64,000 nt of DNA from Adiantum capillus-veneris (taxonomy: Eukaryota > Streptophyta > Polypodiopsida > Polypodiales > Pteridaceae), in assembly GCA_014529385.2 (NCBI GenBank), contig CM043948.1, positions 77,548,291 through 77,612,290 on the forward strand, in the 5' to 3' direction. The translations under genes and the position numbers were made by a program. Positions 28,268 through 39,425 of the stretch are shown here, one piece after another; position 1 is the first letter of the stretch; each line of letters begins with the position of its first letter. The notes under the pieces were generated by a model. The model was not told the origin of the DNA. It ran no database searches and was given only the letters and a program-made list of their open reading frames with translations.

Positions 28268-29656
28268 CTCTTACTTACCTCTTTTCCTTCCTTGCTATAT
28301 CCTCCCTTCGTTGATTCCCTTATAATAGCGACCCCCCCTGCCCCCCCCCCCCCCACCACGCTTAAAAAATGTTAATTTTTGTCCCACCGCGCAGTCACGG
28401 CGCCATGACTGACATGGCGTGGCAAAGTTGGCTTGGTGACATGGCAGGTTGGCTGAGGAGCTGCACGAAAATCAACATCGCTGATCTCAAATGGGGCACC
28501 CTTACATCTCCATCCTTTCTTGCTTCATCGACAAAGCTAGCCACAACGTGTGTCGCGCTGTGCGAGCGCAAGTCTCCTCCCTCTACGCCGTTCTTGCTGC
28601 GTGCACACTTTCTCCCCATAATTTTCACTTTCATTCACACCAAAATCAAAACCCTTCTTAACTTGGGCGGCCACACCCCCTTAATTTGGGCGGCCATTAC
28701 TCCAAGAAACCATTGGGCGGCCACAATATTTGATGTACATATTGACTAAAGCAATGCTAGACAATCCATGTAGGTCACCACATTTGGTATGTGTATCAAG
28801 CAAGGCATGCTTTCGTAAAGGCACCACATTTGGCCAAAGCATTGCCTAGCAGCACATCTTTCTCGAACAGTCATTGACTAGAAATATCATCATGAATTTC
28901 AACACCGGTAAAAGGTCTTGGATAGTGCCAAATGCCCTCAAGACACAAGTATAATTGATTACATTTTCCAGAATGCAACCCCTTTACACTCAGTGAAAAT
29001 AGCCCAGAGCTCCTTACCGCAACCAAGTTGGGCATTCCCTGCAATCATTGCAATTCAAGAGACGACATTCCAAACACGATGCTCCTTGAGCACTTATTGA
29101 TCTTTTAATTTCACTGTATTCCAGAGCCTGGTTGAACCCCAAAAACTCCCAGATGGCACTCCTAGACTGGTACGAAACTGCCCCTCGCTAAATCTTTAAC
29201 GGCCAATGTCTTGGCAACCGAAACTCCGATCGCTGATTTGAAAAGACTGATACACTCCAAAAAGAGATCACTTCAGGTCCATGCATTCACTTTATTTTTG
29301 TCCCCTCACCTACAGTTGCCCAATCCAGTACGGATCTGCATCAGCTTAAACTTCAACCTGCCATAACTTTTGCACCGTAGCTCCAATCGATGAGTCGTGA
29401 AGACAGGCTGGTAGAGCACTTTAGGCACTACAGTTCTAGATCATAAACTCCCATCTGTGCTCACTTCAAGCAGACTCTTTTTTAGCATCATTAAGGCATC
29501 TATTGGCCCTTTTAAGCCGCATCTGGCATACATCAATCACTGAACTTGGCCTGTTATCAAGCCCTGATCACTGCAAAATAAATGTATAGGCTTCAAAGCA
29601 GCTTATCTTGCATTTCTTTGCTCATTTTCCCATCATGGAAGCGGAGTTGCACGACA
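27501..29656 (-). repeat. LTR 4 of gag-only array (2156 bp)
   Basis: The rightmost LTR and 5' LTR of element 3, from TGTCGGGGGATATG (27501) to GCACGACA (29656). It resembles LTR 1 over its length and differs more from LTRs 2 and 3. It contains a (GA)n tract at 28201-28264 and short C runs near 28334-28353. To the right, 'acgttcactac' is unrelated to the sequence that follows other LTR ends, so the array ends here. I see no matching 5-bp target duplication left of LTR 1. Confidence 0.85.
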
Positions 29657-29955
29657 ACGTTCACTACTTTCGGGACAGGCTCCGGCATGCCTTCGACGTC
29701 ATTTCTTGATTCGTCGTCGTCATCGCGTGTCGTTCTTTTTAGTTGTTTGGGCGTCGATGTCAAGCTCCTTCTTTATATTTTCTTCTTGTGCGTACATATG
29801 GTGTGTGTACGCTTCTTTGAATGTGTGTGCGAGTATGCGTGTAGTGTACTTGTGTATGTATGTATGTGCTCCTGATTACGTATGTGCATGTGTGGGTGTA
29901 TGTAACTGTTTGTGTGTGCTTGTAAGTGTGCGAGTGTGTATGGTAAGTGTGTGTG
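29657..29955. other. GT-rich spacer
   Basis: Between the gag-only array and the next retroelement. From about 29800 it is rich in TGTG and TATG steps, with GTGTG at 29951-29955 serving as target duplication of the next element. No gene seen. Confidence 0.6.
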
Positions 29956-30403
29956 TGTCATAAAATCTAATATCTAACCAACCCAAATCATTTTCTCATA
30001 TTAAATTGATCACTTAATGTGGGAGAATAAATGGGAACAAGTGTTAAGATATAGATATGTGCTTATAGATCTATCTCAACAGGGGGCCAATAGTAAAGGG
30101 GCCCAAATGGGAGATGGTCTATCAAGATCAAGGCTAACCAATGGAGCATAAGACCTTAGGGTTAGCTTCATTGAAGACCTCCAATAATGTGTGTAAAAGT
30201 CCTTTGACCTTAGGTAATCTCGGGCTGAGCTTGAGGTGGGAACCCGGCCCAAGCTCAAGGTGCTTGTGGTGCTTGAGGTGCTTGTCCTGCTTAAGGTGCT
30301 TGTCATGCTTGAGGTGCCTGATTAAGATGCTTGAGGTGCTTGACTGGCTCCATGCTTGAGGTGCTTGACTTGGTGCATGATTAAGGTGCTTGAGGTGCCT
30401 TGA
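29956..30403 (+). repeat. Truncated 5' LTR of the deleted gypsy
   Basis: Aligns with the first ~420 bp of the 3' LTR (32055 onward), including the unusual 'gaggtgcttg' short repeats (a degenerate 10-15 base motif repeated about eight times, 30235-30400). It ends within 'ggtgccttgaga', after which Lys-rich gag-like sequence follows. Confidence 0.8.
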
Positions 30404-31694
30404 GAATTAGAAGAGGTGGTTGATGCACGAAGTGCTCAACTTTTTGACGCGCAGAACAAAGCGAAAAAGCACGACAAAAAGCAGAAGAAAGGCGCTGACT
30501 TCCCAGGTTATTTGGGTCGTCAGTCTACTTTTCAATCGGCAAAAAGGCAAAAGAAGCGTGTTCGATTTGTATCCTAAAGACCGCGTTTTGCACAACATTT
30601 GGTCTTTATGAATATCTAGTCATGCCTTTTGGCTTGACTAATGCACCAGCTACTTTCAATCGTCTCATGGAGAAAATTTTTAGACCATATCGTAAATTCA
30701 CTGGAGTGTTCTTTGATGATATCATCATCTACTCCAAATCTTTGGAGGAACATAAGCAACATCTCCAAGTGATTTTTCAAGCCTTGAGGGAAAACAAACT
30801 TTTTCTCAACCAAAAGAAAAGTGAATTCTTCCTTCAAGAGATTCAATATCTAGGTCATATTATCTCTCACAATGGTATTCGTATGGATCCATCAAAGTTA
30901 GAGGTAATAAAATCATGGCCTAACCCAAGGAATCTACATGAGCTAAGAAGCTTTATTGGTATGTGTGCATACTATAGACGCTTCATAGCAAAATTCTCTC
31001 AAGTAGCAGGACCACTACACGACTTAACAAAGAAGAACGTTAAGTTTGTATGAACTGCTAAGGAGCAAAATGCTTTTGAAAAACTCAAAGAGAAGCTTAC
31101 TTCCCAACCAGTCCTCGTGCTTCCGGATCTCTCAAAACCATTTGAGGTCCAATGTGATGCTTGTGGTGATTGCCTTGGAGCGGTTTTGCTTCAAGAAGGG
31201 CATGCCATAGCATATGAGAGCCGAAGGTTCAATAGTGATGAACGAGTCTTGGGCATTTATGAGAAGTTTCCTAAGGCTCGATTAAGGCAAACGACGTGCA
31301 AAAATCCTACGGGCCATCAAAAGTATTATGCTAAACTAGCAAAAAGATACTATGGTCCTTTCCAAATCTTGAAGCCCATCAATGAGACAGCTTATCAACT
31401 CAAGTTGCCCAACCATTGGCTTATACACAATGCCTTTCATGTAAGCCCTACAAAGGAGAGCCACCAACTGAACCAATTATTGAAGACCCTCCCGAAGTTG
31501 AAGACCAAGAAGAGGTGCTACAACCCGAAGCTGTCCTTCGACATGAAGACAAGGTACTACGACATGGTAAGATAATCCGACGGTATCTTATTAAGTTCAA
31601 AAATTATCCTTTTGAAGATGCTAAATGGATGCAAGGAGTACAACTTAAGGATAGTATGAACCTTGTCAATGCTTACAATTCTACATTAGAGTAA
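30404..31694 (+). pseudogene. Gypsy gag/pol remnant with chromodomain-like end
   Basis: 30410-30560 encodes a Lys-rich stretch (gag-like, weak). From about 30577 the frame carries the reverse transcriptase palm: VMPFGLTNAPATF, then FFDDIIIYS (catalytic F-DD), LGHIIS, and GMCAYYRRFI. A TGA at 31051-31053 stands where a Trp codon is expected. RNase H begins (FEVQCDACGDCLGAVLLQ) but at about 31270 an in-frame deletion jumps to the integrase C-terminus (YAKLAKRYYGPFQIL...AYQLKLP). After a frameshift near 31445 the last segment RRYLIKFKNYPFEDAKWM resembles a chromodomain, which would direct insertion to chromatin. Compared with a full gypsy pol of about 1400 codons, only about 370 remain. Confidence 0.82.
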
Positions 31695-32054
31695 GCAAAT
31701 GTACAACTCTCTTTTAAATGACTCATGTTTTTGTCTTATAAGACTAATCCTCTTTTTAATTGTGCACAAATTTAACTAGTATGCATGCTTAGAATCATGT
31801 TTGTGATGCCGACGTCTCTCAAACACCAAGTAGAATTTGTCACTCTACTTTGGGAGAATGAAATGGACTAAAGAGCAGACATGCTTGCGGCAGCTTTGTC
31901 TCCCAAGCACCAAATGGATTAGTCATCCATCTTGGAAAGATGTCGTAGGGTAAAAAAGGGATCCTCTACCCGCCAAGTACGATTGACTAATGACTAAGGC
32001 TTTATCTCTTCTACCTCATAGTCGAGGACGAATAAGATTTCAAGAGAGAGGTAA

Positions 32055-32601
32055 TGTCATAAAATCTAATATCTAACCAACCCAAATGATTTTCTCATAT
32101 TAAATTGATCACTTAATGTGGGAGAATAAATGGGAACACGTGTTAAGATATAGATATGTGCTTATAGATCTATCTCAACACGGGGCCAATAGTAAAGGGG
32201 CCCAAATGGGAGATGGTCTATCAAGAGCAAGGCTAACCAATGGAGCATAAGACCTTAGGGTTAGCTTCATTGAAGACCTCCAATAATGTGTGTAAAAGTC
32301 CTTTGACCTTAGGTAAGCTAGGGCTGATCTTGAGGTGGGAACCCGGCCCAAGCTCAAGGTGCTTGTCGTGCTTGAGGTGCTTGTCCTGCTTGAGGTGCTT
32401 GTCATGCTTGAGGTGCTTGATTAAGATGCTTGAGGTGCTTGACTTGGTGCATGATTAAGGTGCTTGAGGTGCCTTGAGAAGCTTGCCTGAGATGTTTGTG
32501 GGAACACCCCCTACTTCAAGTGCTTAGTCATGCTTGATGACTAAGGGGCTTGCTCATCCAAAGTCAAAAATATCCCTACAAGGAGGGGGGCGATCCTACA
32601 A

Positions 32602-32637
<36 letters not shown>

Positions 32638-32646
32638 TGAGAGAGA

Positions 32647-32680
<34 letters not shown>

Positions 32681-33702
32681 GGGAAGCCCCAGCTTGAAGA
32701 GGCAGCAAGGACACTTGTCAAGTTCCTCCCCATGTTGCCCTCATGGTGTGCCTGAAGCCTATTGGTTGGCCACCCAAGGGGTCCAATGATAATTTAGGAT
32801 ATTTAATTAATTGATTTTACATTTATCAAGTCCTCTCTCTCAAAGGGGAAAGGGGGACACTTGTCCCAAGGCTACCCATGTTGCTTGTAATGGCTCCTGC
32901 TTGTGATTCGCTAGGCCTGGAGGGGTCCAATGAGCTTCAAGCATGAGCTACAAGGGGGGGTCGACCCAAGCAAGCTAGGGGGTGCTTAGGGGGTATACTC
33001 ACCCACACACACTCACAAACACTCTCATTGTGTACTATGCAAAGTGCAAGAGCTCCCTCTCCTTCGCCAAGCAAGTAGAGGTTGAGAGCCTACAACAACA
33101 CTCTTGGCTATGGAGTGTAAATCCATCCAAGAGCCATGCTTCAATGCTTGAGCTTGCCATCTATTTCTTCTTCATTACTATGCTATTATGTATGCTAGCA
33201 CAAGAGTTGTGATAAGTGAGGAACTAGCTCTTTCTCGTATGAAATGTTTCTTCTTCCTCTTCCCTACCCTCATTCCCTGCTAGCTCTCTCCACCTTCGAA
33301 GGTGTTTGAGGTCTTGGGACTGAGGCTTGGTATAGTTAAAGCTTTCTTCATGTTTAGGTTATGCTATGATGGTGATGCATGAAGCTTTCCATCTTCATTG
33401 CTTCACCTAGGTCACAAGGAACACAAAGAATGTATTGTAACAAGTCTCTCTTTATGGGAGAAATCATAATACAAATGCCTATTGGAGGGGGGACCGGCTC
33501 CACATAAATCCGGTCCTCAGCTGTTGTCATGTTCTCTAAATTCTCTATCTTGCAAAAGTATTGTCCATGCCAAGTTAACTAATTGCTATAATTATGTTGC
33601 TATCTTCAATCATGTCTACCCGCTATGCTCACAAAATCATTTCTTTATAGTACTCTCATTGAATTCCGTTACTCTCAAATTGAATAGGCAAATTCCATTA
33701 CA
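32055..33702 (+). repeat. 3' LTR of the deleted gypsy (1648 bp)
   Basis: Starts TGTCATAAAATC directly after the polypurine tract and ends CCATTACA before the GTGTG duplication. It contains G35 (32602-32636) followed by (AC)n (32649-32679). No coding region. Confidence 0.78.
32602..32679. repeat. Poly-G (35) and (AC)n tract
   Basis: A run of 35 G, a short GATGAGAGAGA link and about 15 AC units, all inside the gypsy 3' LTR. The truncated 5' LTR does not reach this far, so it cannot be compared. Confidence 0.95.
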
Positions 33703-34030
33703 GTGTGTGTGGGAACGAGAGAGTTTCTTTTTTTACATGGCTGGCGTCGATACAGGACAAGTGGGAAAGACAGTGAGGGTTAATGAGAGGGAGAGAGGGA
33801 GGGAGAGGGTGAGTGTGTGTGTGTGTGTATGGGGTGTGGGGTTTGTGTGTGTGTGTGTGTGTGTGTGTAAATAATGAGAGAGAGAGAGAGTGCATATTGC
33901 CATGCACCCTGCACGGGCTGGCGACATAGGAGACAGGGAGGCTGAATGAGGGAGAGAGGGAGGGAGCTAGTGAGCGACAGAATGGCAGAGAGGGAGGGCG
34001 ATTGTGTGTAAGTGTGTGTGTGTGGGGCAG

Positions 34031-34114
<84 letters not shown>

Positions 34115-34158
34115 TTTTGTGCGCTTGGCTGTCGACAGAGGGACAGAGAGGGAGAGAG
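33703..34158. other. GT/GA-rich spacer with (GA)n tract
   Basis: Low-complexity DNA: (GT)n at about 33812-33868, a GA tract at 34032-34112 (about 40 units), and GGGA-type repeats between. No gene seen. The open frames are products of the dinucleotides. Confidence 0.8.
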
Positions 34159-34752
34159 ATGTGCTATTTTACCCTTTGTATATAAGAAACTCTCTCTCCT
34201 ATGTACATGGGTGGACAATGGCACAGAGTGCACTTGAACACCAGAACCTGGGTTACAATACGTTTTCCATTGATCTATACTTTATGAAGATATCCTTGAA
34301 TGGGGGGATGTCACACAACCTTATGACTCTATTTAGGTAGGTTTAAGGATGGCTTCCCTTCCAAATTTACTTAGAATGTTTAGTTTCTGGTTTCTTTGAT
34401 TACCCCTAAATGTAAGTTCTCTAAACTCATGAAAATTTTGTAAAGATTTTGATAATCTTTGATGGATTCTATGTACTAACAATTTGAATATTGTGTATGA
34501 CACAGAGGTGAAATATTTTCTCAATTGTGGGTTGAACCATATCCCCACCCAACCATTGAATGAACACTTGTCTTTTGCCACACTATTTGATTGCTTGGTT
34601 GACATAGCAAATGTCCTTATATTGGAGAATCTAACCATTGACAAATTGTGCTATGGCTAACTGTTGAAACTCTAACAAATTCGTGTAGGGGTGGTCACCA
34701 CTTGGTGGTGGCCCCTCCTCACCAAGTGGTTGACCCTCCTTGAGACAAAGTG

Positions 34753-34801
<49 letters not shown>

Positions 34802-34993
34802 CTTCACAATAGAGACTTATACAACTTCTAGCTTCTCCATTTATCTCTCTCTCTCCTTCCTTCATATCCTTGATTATCTTTTAGGATGTGGCTATATGGT
34901 GCGATGGAGTACTTTTATTTCTCTTTAAGACTTCCCTGCATGCCATTCAAACAATTCTCTATCTCTTTGTCTCTATCTCTGATCTCTTTTTTT

Positions 34994-35027
<34 letters not shown>

Positions 35028-35150
35028 ACTTTCACTGAGATAGACACTACATCCCAGAAATGCCTAAATCTAAGGAAATGTACTATGGAATGGACACTTA
35101 ACTCCAAATTTGGAGTTTAAAATCCAACTAGAATATACTAAGGATGTACC
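34159..35150. repeat. Dispersed fifth copy of the 2.3 kb repeat (partial)
   Basis: Begins at 'atgtgctattttacc' and continues through 'tacatgggtggacaatgg' (34204), 'caccaagtggttgaccctcc' (34721), (CT)n (34754-34799), 'gtggctatatgg' (34888), a second CT tract (34999-35024) and 'aaatgcctaaat' (35058). The order is the same as in the array at 2400-11271, some 23 kb away. It lacks the remaining part of the unit. Confidence 0.8.
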
Positions 35151-36164
35151 CTAAGCCTTGACTTCCTCGATGGTGTACCAACCTGAGCCTAGGTGGCACA
35201 ACGGGCGAGCTGGTATGAAATTGTACTACTAGAGCAACAAAGACACAAGAATGGGGAGAGATAACTAGATATTTTCAAAACTCCATAACACATTGTTCCC
35301 CTTCGCTCTCTAGAACAAGAAGTAAATTATTATTGAACCCATTTTGGAGAGAACTTGCCAAAAAGGTCAATAACAAAGGACTCTGACAATTGGCCCATTT
35401 TTGAGACAACAACAACGAGAGGTGAAAAGAAACAGACCAACTAACTACCCGCTCTTATCTCGATGGTACTGAAAGACTTCTAATCAACAAAACTCTAGAA
35501 GTGTTGGACAATTGCGTGATGTCTACTATCTGCGAGTCTAATTTTGAGTGGAAAGCTTGGCGGTGGCCCAAGAGCAAACATTTCTATAATCTGCAAAGCG
35601 AGGATATATACATCACTCTGATGATCAAGAGGGATTGGTTCTCCCCCCCTCAACAAGCAACGGAGGAAGAAATGTCATGAATTGAAATAGGTGGCGATAG
35701 CAAATAGCATCTCGATTCCACAGTGGCCTCTCTGGTTGAAGGTTTTTTTTGGAAGGTGCTATGGGGGGGTTTTGTCGACGGGCACCAAAATTCAAGCGAG
35801 TGGTATTAGATCAGAACTCGGGGTGCAAGTGCACTTTGTACACACATTTTGTTAAAAGTTGGTCGAAAAGAGTCAAGAGCCGTGCAAGCTCGTAAACTTG
35901 AGCGCATTAAACGTGTTGTAACTGTACTAAGAGAAAGTGGGCGCACTTTCTCTTAGTGAATTTGGCCGCCGCGACGATGGTTGAGTGAGGGGCCTCCTCG
36001 TCTCTCATCAGCACCTTGTAAACTGTGTGTGGACAGTGGCCAGGAGGCGCGATAAAAGTGTAGAGAGAAATGGCATGTGCCAAGGTGGCGCACGCAGGTC
36101 AATACGACGCGTGCAGAGGACCCCAATCAATAAAGTCTACAGAGCGTTTCCTGCACCGGACATC
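35151..36164. other. Intergenic region upstream of the Cys-rich gene
   Basis: No coding region recognised. The base composition becomes GC-richer toward the right end. It holds a perfect hairpin at 35927-35956 and short G or C runs near 35600 and 35764. Confidence 0.55.
35927..35956. repeat. Perfect 13-bp hairpin with GGCG loop
   Basis: CTAAGAGAAAGTG, then GGCG, then its exact reverse complement CACTTTCTCTTAG. It lies about 210 bp upstream of the TATA box of the secreted protein gene. Its function is unknown. It could be a regulatory element or the scar of an excised element. Confidence 0.9.
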
Positions 36165-36171
36165 TATAAAA
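36165..36171 (+). promoter_or_regulatory. TATA box of the Cys-rich protein gene
   Basis: TATAAAA, 98 bases upstream of the ATG. With the usual 25-35 base distance, transcription would start near 36195-36205, leaving a 5' untranslated region of about 60-70 bases. Confidence 0.65.
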
Positions 36172-36262
36172 TCCCCCTAGCAGCCAAGACTACGATCACC
36201 AAAATTCACTCGCTGCCTGCCTTAAGGACAAGAGCTTCAAGCTTTATCCTCATACAACTATC

Positions 36263-36619
36263 ATGGCATCTGCCCCGCTAGCTGTCTTCGTCAAGCTCAT
36301 GACGGTGCTCCTTCTACTGGCACTCGCTGTGGCTGCCCATTCTGTGACCGCAAGCGCCAGGGCTCCTGCGGAGCATGTAACGGCGGCAAAGAGAAGCAGC
36401 AGCCAGATGAGGCCTGACTTCGTGGGAACCATCGACGAGCAGAGCCAGGTGGCCACGTCGTCGCTGAGCCTGCAGGCGCACATGGAGGCTCACGGAGAGG
36501 GCGACCTATTCTCGGCCAGCAAGTTTGCGTGCCCCTGCTCCAACCAATTCTGCAGTGCCAGCCGCTGGCGCTTCTGCTCCTGCAACATCAACGTCTGCTC
36601 CTGCTCTTGCCACAACTAG
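36263..36619 (+). CDS. Small secreted eight-Cys protein (118 aa), unknown function
   Basis: The only convincing host gene. The first ATG after a TATA box opens a 118-codon frame with a clear signal peptide: a Lys at position 11 followed by a Leu-rich core (residues 12-22) and small residues near 24-31 for cleavage. Residues 32-88 are polar with a dibasic KR at 43-44, a possible propeptide cut. The C-terminal 29 residues carry all eight Cys (90, 92, 97, 105, 107, 112, 114, 116) in the pattern C-x-C-x4-C-x7-C-x-C-x4-C-x-C-x-C, ending SCHN. The codons are GC-rich, unlike the surrounding transposons. Such prepropeptides are often antimicrobial or signalling peptides, but the spacing fits no family I know, so function is not assigned. 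A decayed copy of its 3' end lies 240 bp downstream. Confidence 0.8.
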   Translation: MASAPLAVFVKLMTVLLLLALAVAAHSVTASARAPAEHVTAAKRSSSQMRPDFVGTIDEQSQVATSSLSLQAHMEAHGEGDLFSASKFACPCSNQFCSASRWRFCSCNINVCSCSCHN

Positions 36620-36677
36620 CTCCTTTTATTATGTAATGGGCTGCCCCTCGTGGCCCTCGTGAGAAATATTGTAATGC

Positions 36678-36683
36678 AATAAA
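36678..36683 (+). terminator. Poly(A) signal of the Cys-rich protein gene
   Basis: AATAAA 58 bases after the TAG stop, preceded by TTGTAATG-type plant far-upstream elements. A CT tract (36701-36738) begins shortly after. Confidence 0.65.
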
Positions 36684-36699
36684 GTGTATTCGTATAGCC

Positions 36700-36700
<1 letters not shown>

Positions 36701-36738
<38 letters not shown>
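36701..36738. repeat. (TC)19 microsatellite
   Basis: Sits just behind the poly(A) signal of the Cys-rich gene. A similar tract follows the decayed 3' copy at 37033, so the tract was probably part of the duplicated segment. Confidence 0.93.
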
Positions 36739-36741
<3 letters not shown>

Positions 36742-36855
36742 CAATACAACTCCACTTACATTTTCTAAAATTTTGTTAGCAGCAACATTCCTAGTATTCT
36801 AGATAAAGGATAAAGCCCAAACCCTAAAGAACTGAATACAAAAGTGCATGTGGTT

Positions 36856-36906
36856 GTCTTCTGCTTCTACAACATCTACATCTACTCCTGTTCTTGCCAC
36901 AACTAA
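36856..36906 (+). pseudogene. Decayed duplicate of the 3' end of the Cys-rich gene
   Basis: Sixteen codons and a TAA stop align without gaps to the end of the 36263-36619 gene (its last 16 codons and stop). The last six residues (YSCSCHN against CSCSCHN) are nearly unchanged, but three Cys codons TGC have become TAC (Tyr). Downstream a 'gtaatgcaatgcaatg' segment and a CT tract match the order behind the intact gene. Nothing upstream matches, so only the 3' part was duplicated or survives. Confidence 0.75.
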
Positions 36907-37029
36907 ATACTTATAAATTGCTTGCCTCGTAATCAAATAAGCGGGTTTCCCATTAGCGATAGGCCACACTCTCTTTATGTGCATGTATATAATGTGTAAT
37001 GCAATGCAATGAATCAACTACATAACCTT

Positions 37030-37032
<3 letters not shown>

Positions 37033-37117
<85 letters not shown>
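37033..37117. repeat. (CT)24(AC)18 compound microsatellite
   Basis: CT at 37033-37080 passing directly into AC at 37081-37117. Confidence 0.95.
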
Positions 37118-37121
<4 letters not shown>

Positions 37122-38893
37122 CATTATCCCTTGGAAGATAATATATTAGTTAGTACTTAGTTCCATCTGGATCAGATTTATATTGGAGGGTATCTTGCTC
37201 ATTGTATGGGAGGGTTAATATGTGAGACAGCTGGAGAATACCAAAAAAACCATTGTCTAAACCTAGACGCCTAGGCTCTAGCGTATCACTAAATAGAAGA
37301 CCTCATATACAATTTGGTTATTTTCATTTGTGCTCTGTCTTATCTTTGGATTCGTGCTCCTTTTCCACGTCATGCACCTTAGATGGTTGTTACTATCAAC
37401 ATGCATGCTTGAGAAATCTCATGGGTATAAGACAGTTGGAGACCCTTTCATATTTCCATAGTCCTGTCTCTTCTGATCAAGTACCATTATAGCCCTTAAG
37501 CTCACATCCTTTTCATGAATTAGAGCTTGGAAATTATACTGACATCTATATGCAAACCAGCGATGGAAGTTAACAAGAAGTCAGACTCCTTTCGGAGTTT
37601 CATTAGCTTTACAAAGACACACCTGGCTGAATATATGGTAATAGACGATATCCCAGGTTGGAATGATGTCTATATTTTGATGACGAGTTGAGTTATAGCA
37701 TAAATGAGCTCCCCTATATACCTCTTGCAGTAAGCCTTGCTTAGTGGCTATTCTTTCCTCAATTTCGCTCTAAGTCCCCTTGGTGTATGCATTGATGCTC
37801 CCCTCTCCCCATACTACCCAAATGATCTTCCCAAACTTGGTATGGTTTAAATACCTCTTAGCTCCATAGAATTCACCTAAACTACCTACCTTGATTAATT
37901 GTTTACTCATACTCTGTGATCCACTCCCGTTCTATTGTTAGCTCGCATGCCAAATAACCTCTCTGGCATCGCTATGATGACTCGAGCAATGCCCTCTTGC
38001 AAAGAGTGTCCATACACACACACCCACACACACACACACTTTGTTACTTGCTTTTGAGTTTTCAGCATACTAGAAAATACTTTACTAAACCCTAACATTG
38101 TCACCCTGGGTAGATAGCTACATTGTAGAACCTACAAATTTTTTAAGATACACTAAGTTTGAATCTACCATGGGATGGAACCCTTATAGGCTAATAACTG
38201 CCACTTAAGAATTAGCTGACAAGTAAAAAATGTGGGTCTCTCTACCGAGCCTCACCTACCCTATCGTGAGGCACTATGGTAAATTTGCTCCACTGAGCCG
38301 GACCACTACTAAGGCGGCTGCATATTGTCGATTCTCTAGAAGGGGCATGCTATACTCAGTACTTGGGAGGATTTTGCGCATGTCAAGAGTAATGCATGGT
38401 GGTCTCCCCTCCTCTATTTAAAGAGGTGAGGGCGCTTTCTGTCCCTAACTTAGCTTTGGGTGTGTTTTTACTTGAGAGTTAGGACCGTGTGTTCATTTTC
38501 GTTACTTACTGCTACACCAAACATGGAGATTGTAGCTCAACCAACCCAGGTTTGTCATTGTTTACTGAACTTGGTTTTCTTTCTTGTTTAAATTGCAAAC
38601 ATAACCAGGCTATGGTATCTTGATCACCTTCATTGAATTCCTGATAAGGCCCACCGAATGGGTTTTCTTTACATGACATTATATAAGGATTATTGATTTA
38701 TTTTTTTGTAATCTCTGACCCCTCTACCGGGTTTCAGTTTTTTCAGTAAAAGCTATATAATTATATGGTTTGAATGAAGGTGATACTTCAAATTTGGGGT
38801 TTGGCGTAATAAATATGGCCGCTTTACACACCAAAATATTGATGCGATGTTACTCTGTGTTAAATAACTGGCTCACTGTTTTTTTTAAATAGG

Positions 38894-38896
<3 letters not shown>

Positions 38897-38968
<72 letters not shown>
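38897..38968. repeat. (TA)36 microsatellite
   Basis: 72 bases of uninterrupted TA, self-complementary and able to extrude as a cruciform. Confidence 0.95.
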
Positions 38969-38970
<2 letters not shown>

Positions 38971-38989
38971 TTGCTTGGCTTGGCAAATT

Positions 38990-39425
38990 TTAGTGATAAG
39001 TAACCTGACGATGCATACTGTTCATCAAAAAGTTTTGGGATGGGGGGTATATCCCTGGTGTGTACTAATTCTTTGAGTGAGAACTGTCACTTAAGCATGA
39101 AATCTTGAACATTGTTGCTTTAAGCCAGGTAAAGCCCACCGTTTTGGGTTGGCTAAGTATACATAAAGGGTTTTTTTATGCGCATTGATGTTGGCGAGAA
39201 GTGTATGCTAACTTCCATTTGGCTTGACAAGGAAAAACTATGATGGTGAGTAACCTGTCGATACATAGTGGACCTTTGGGATGGGGGGTATACCTTGGAT
39301 GTATATTGGTTCTTACACTTGGCACTGTTGCTTAAAACTTGGCAGCGTGATGACTCTCTCTTAAAAAACCTAATAAAGCCCACTGTTTTGGTTGGCTTAG
39401 TGAATATTTGGGTCTTTTTTGCCCA
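38990..39425. repeat. Two diverged copies of a ~190-bp module
   Basis: Both copies run through 'gtaacctg(a/t)cgatacat', 'ttgggatggggggtata', 'ggtgtgtact' or 'gatgtatatt', 'ttgttgctt' and 'taaagccca(c)cgttttgg(g)ttggct'. Overall similarity is moderate, so the duplication is old. Confidence 0.6.

Larger units (their letters stand above)
29956..33702 (+). mobile_element. Internally deleted Ty3/gypsy (chromodomain type)
   Basis: Both outer ends are present: TGTCATAAAATC at 29956 and ...CCATTACA at 33702, with GTGTG on both sides (29951-29955 and 33703-33707). The 5' LTR is cut off after about 448 bp and the primer site, most of gag, protease, the fingers of the reverse transcriptase and most of the integrase are missing. 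A polypurine tract (AAGAGAGAGGTAA, 32042-32054) precedes the 3' LTR. Confidence 0.82.

Noticed and set aside
29582-29963. Frames in the GT-rich spacer
   Set aside because: Low-complexity Val/Cys-rich translations of TGTG repeats.
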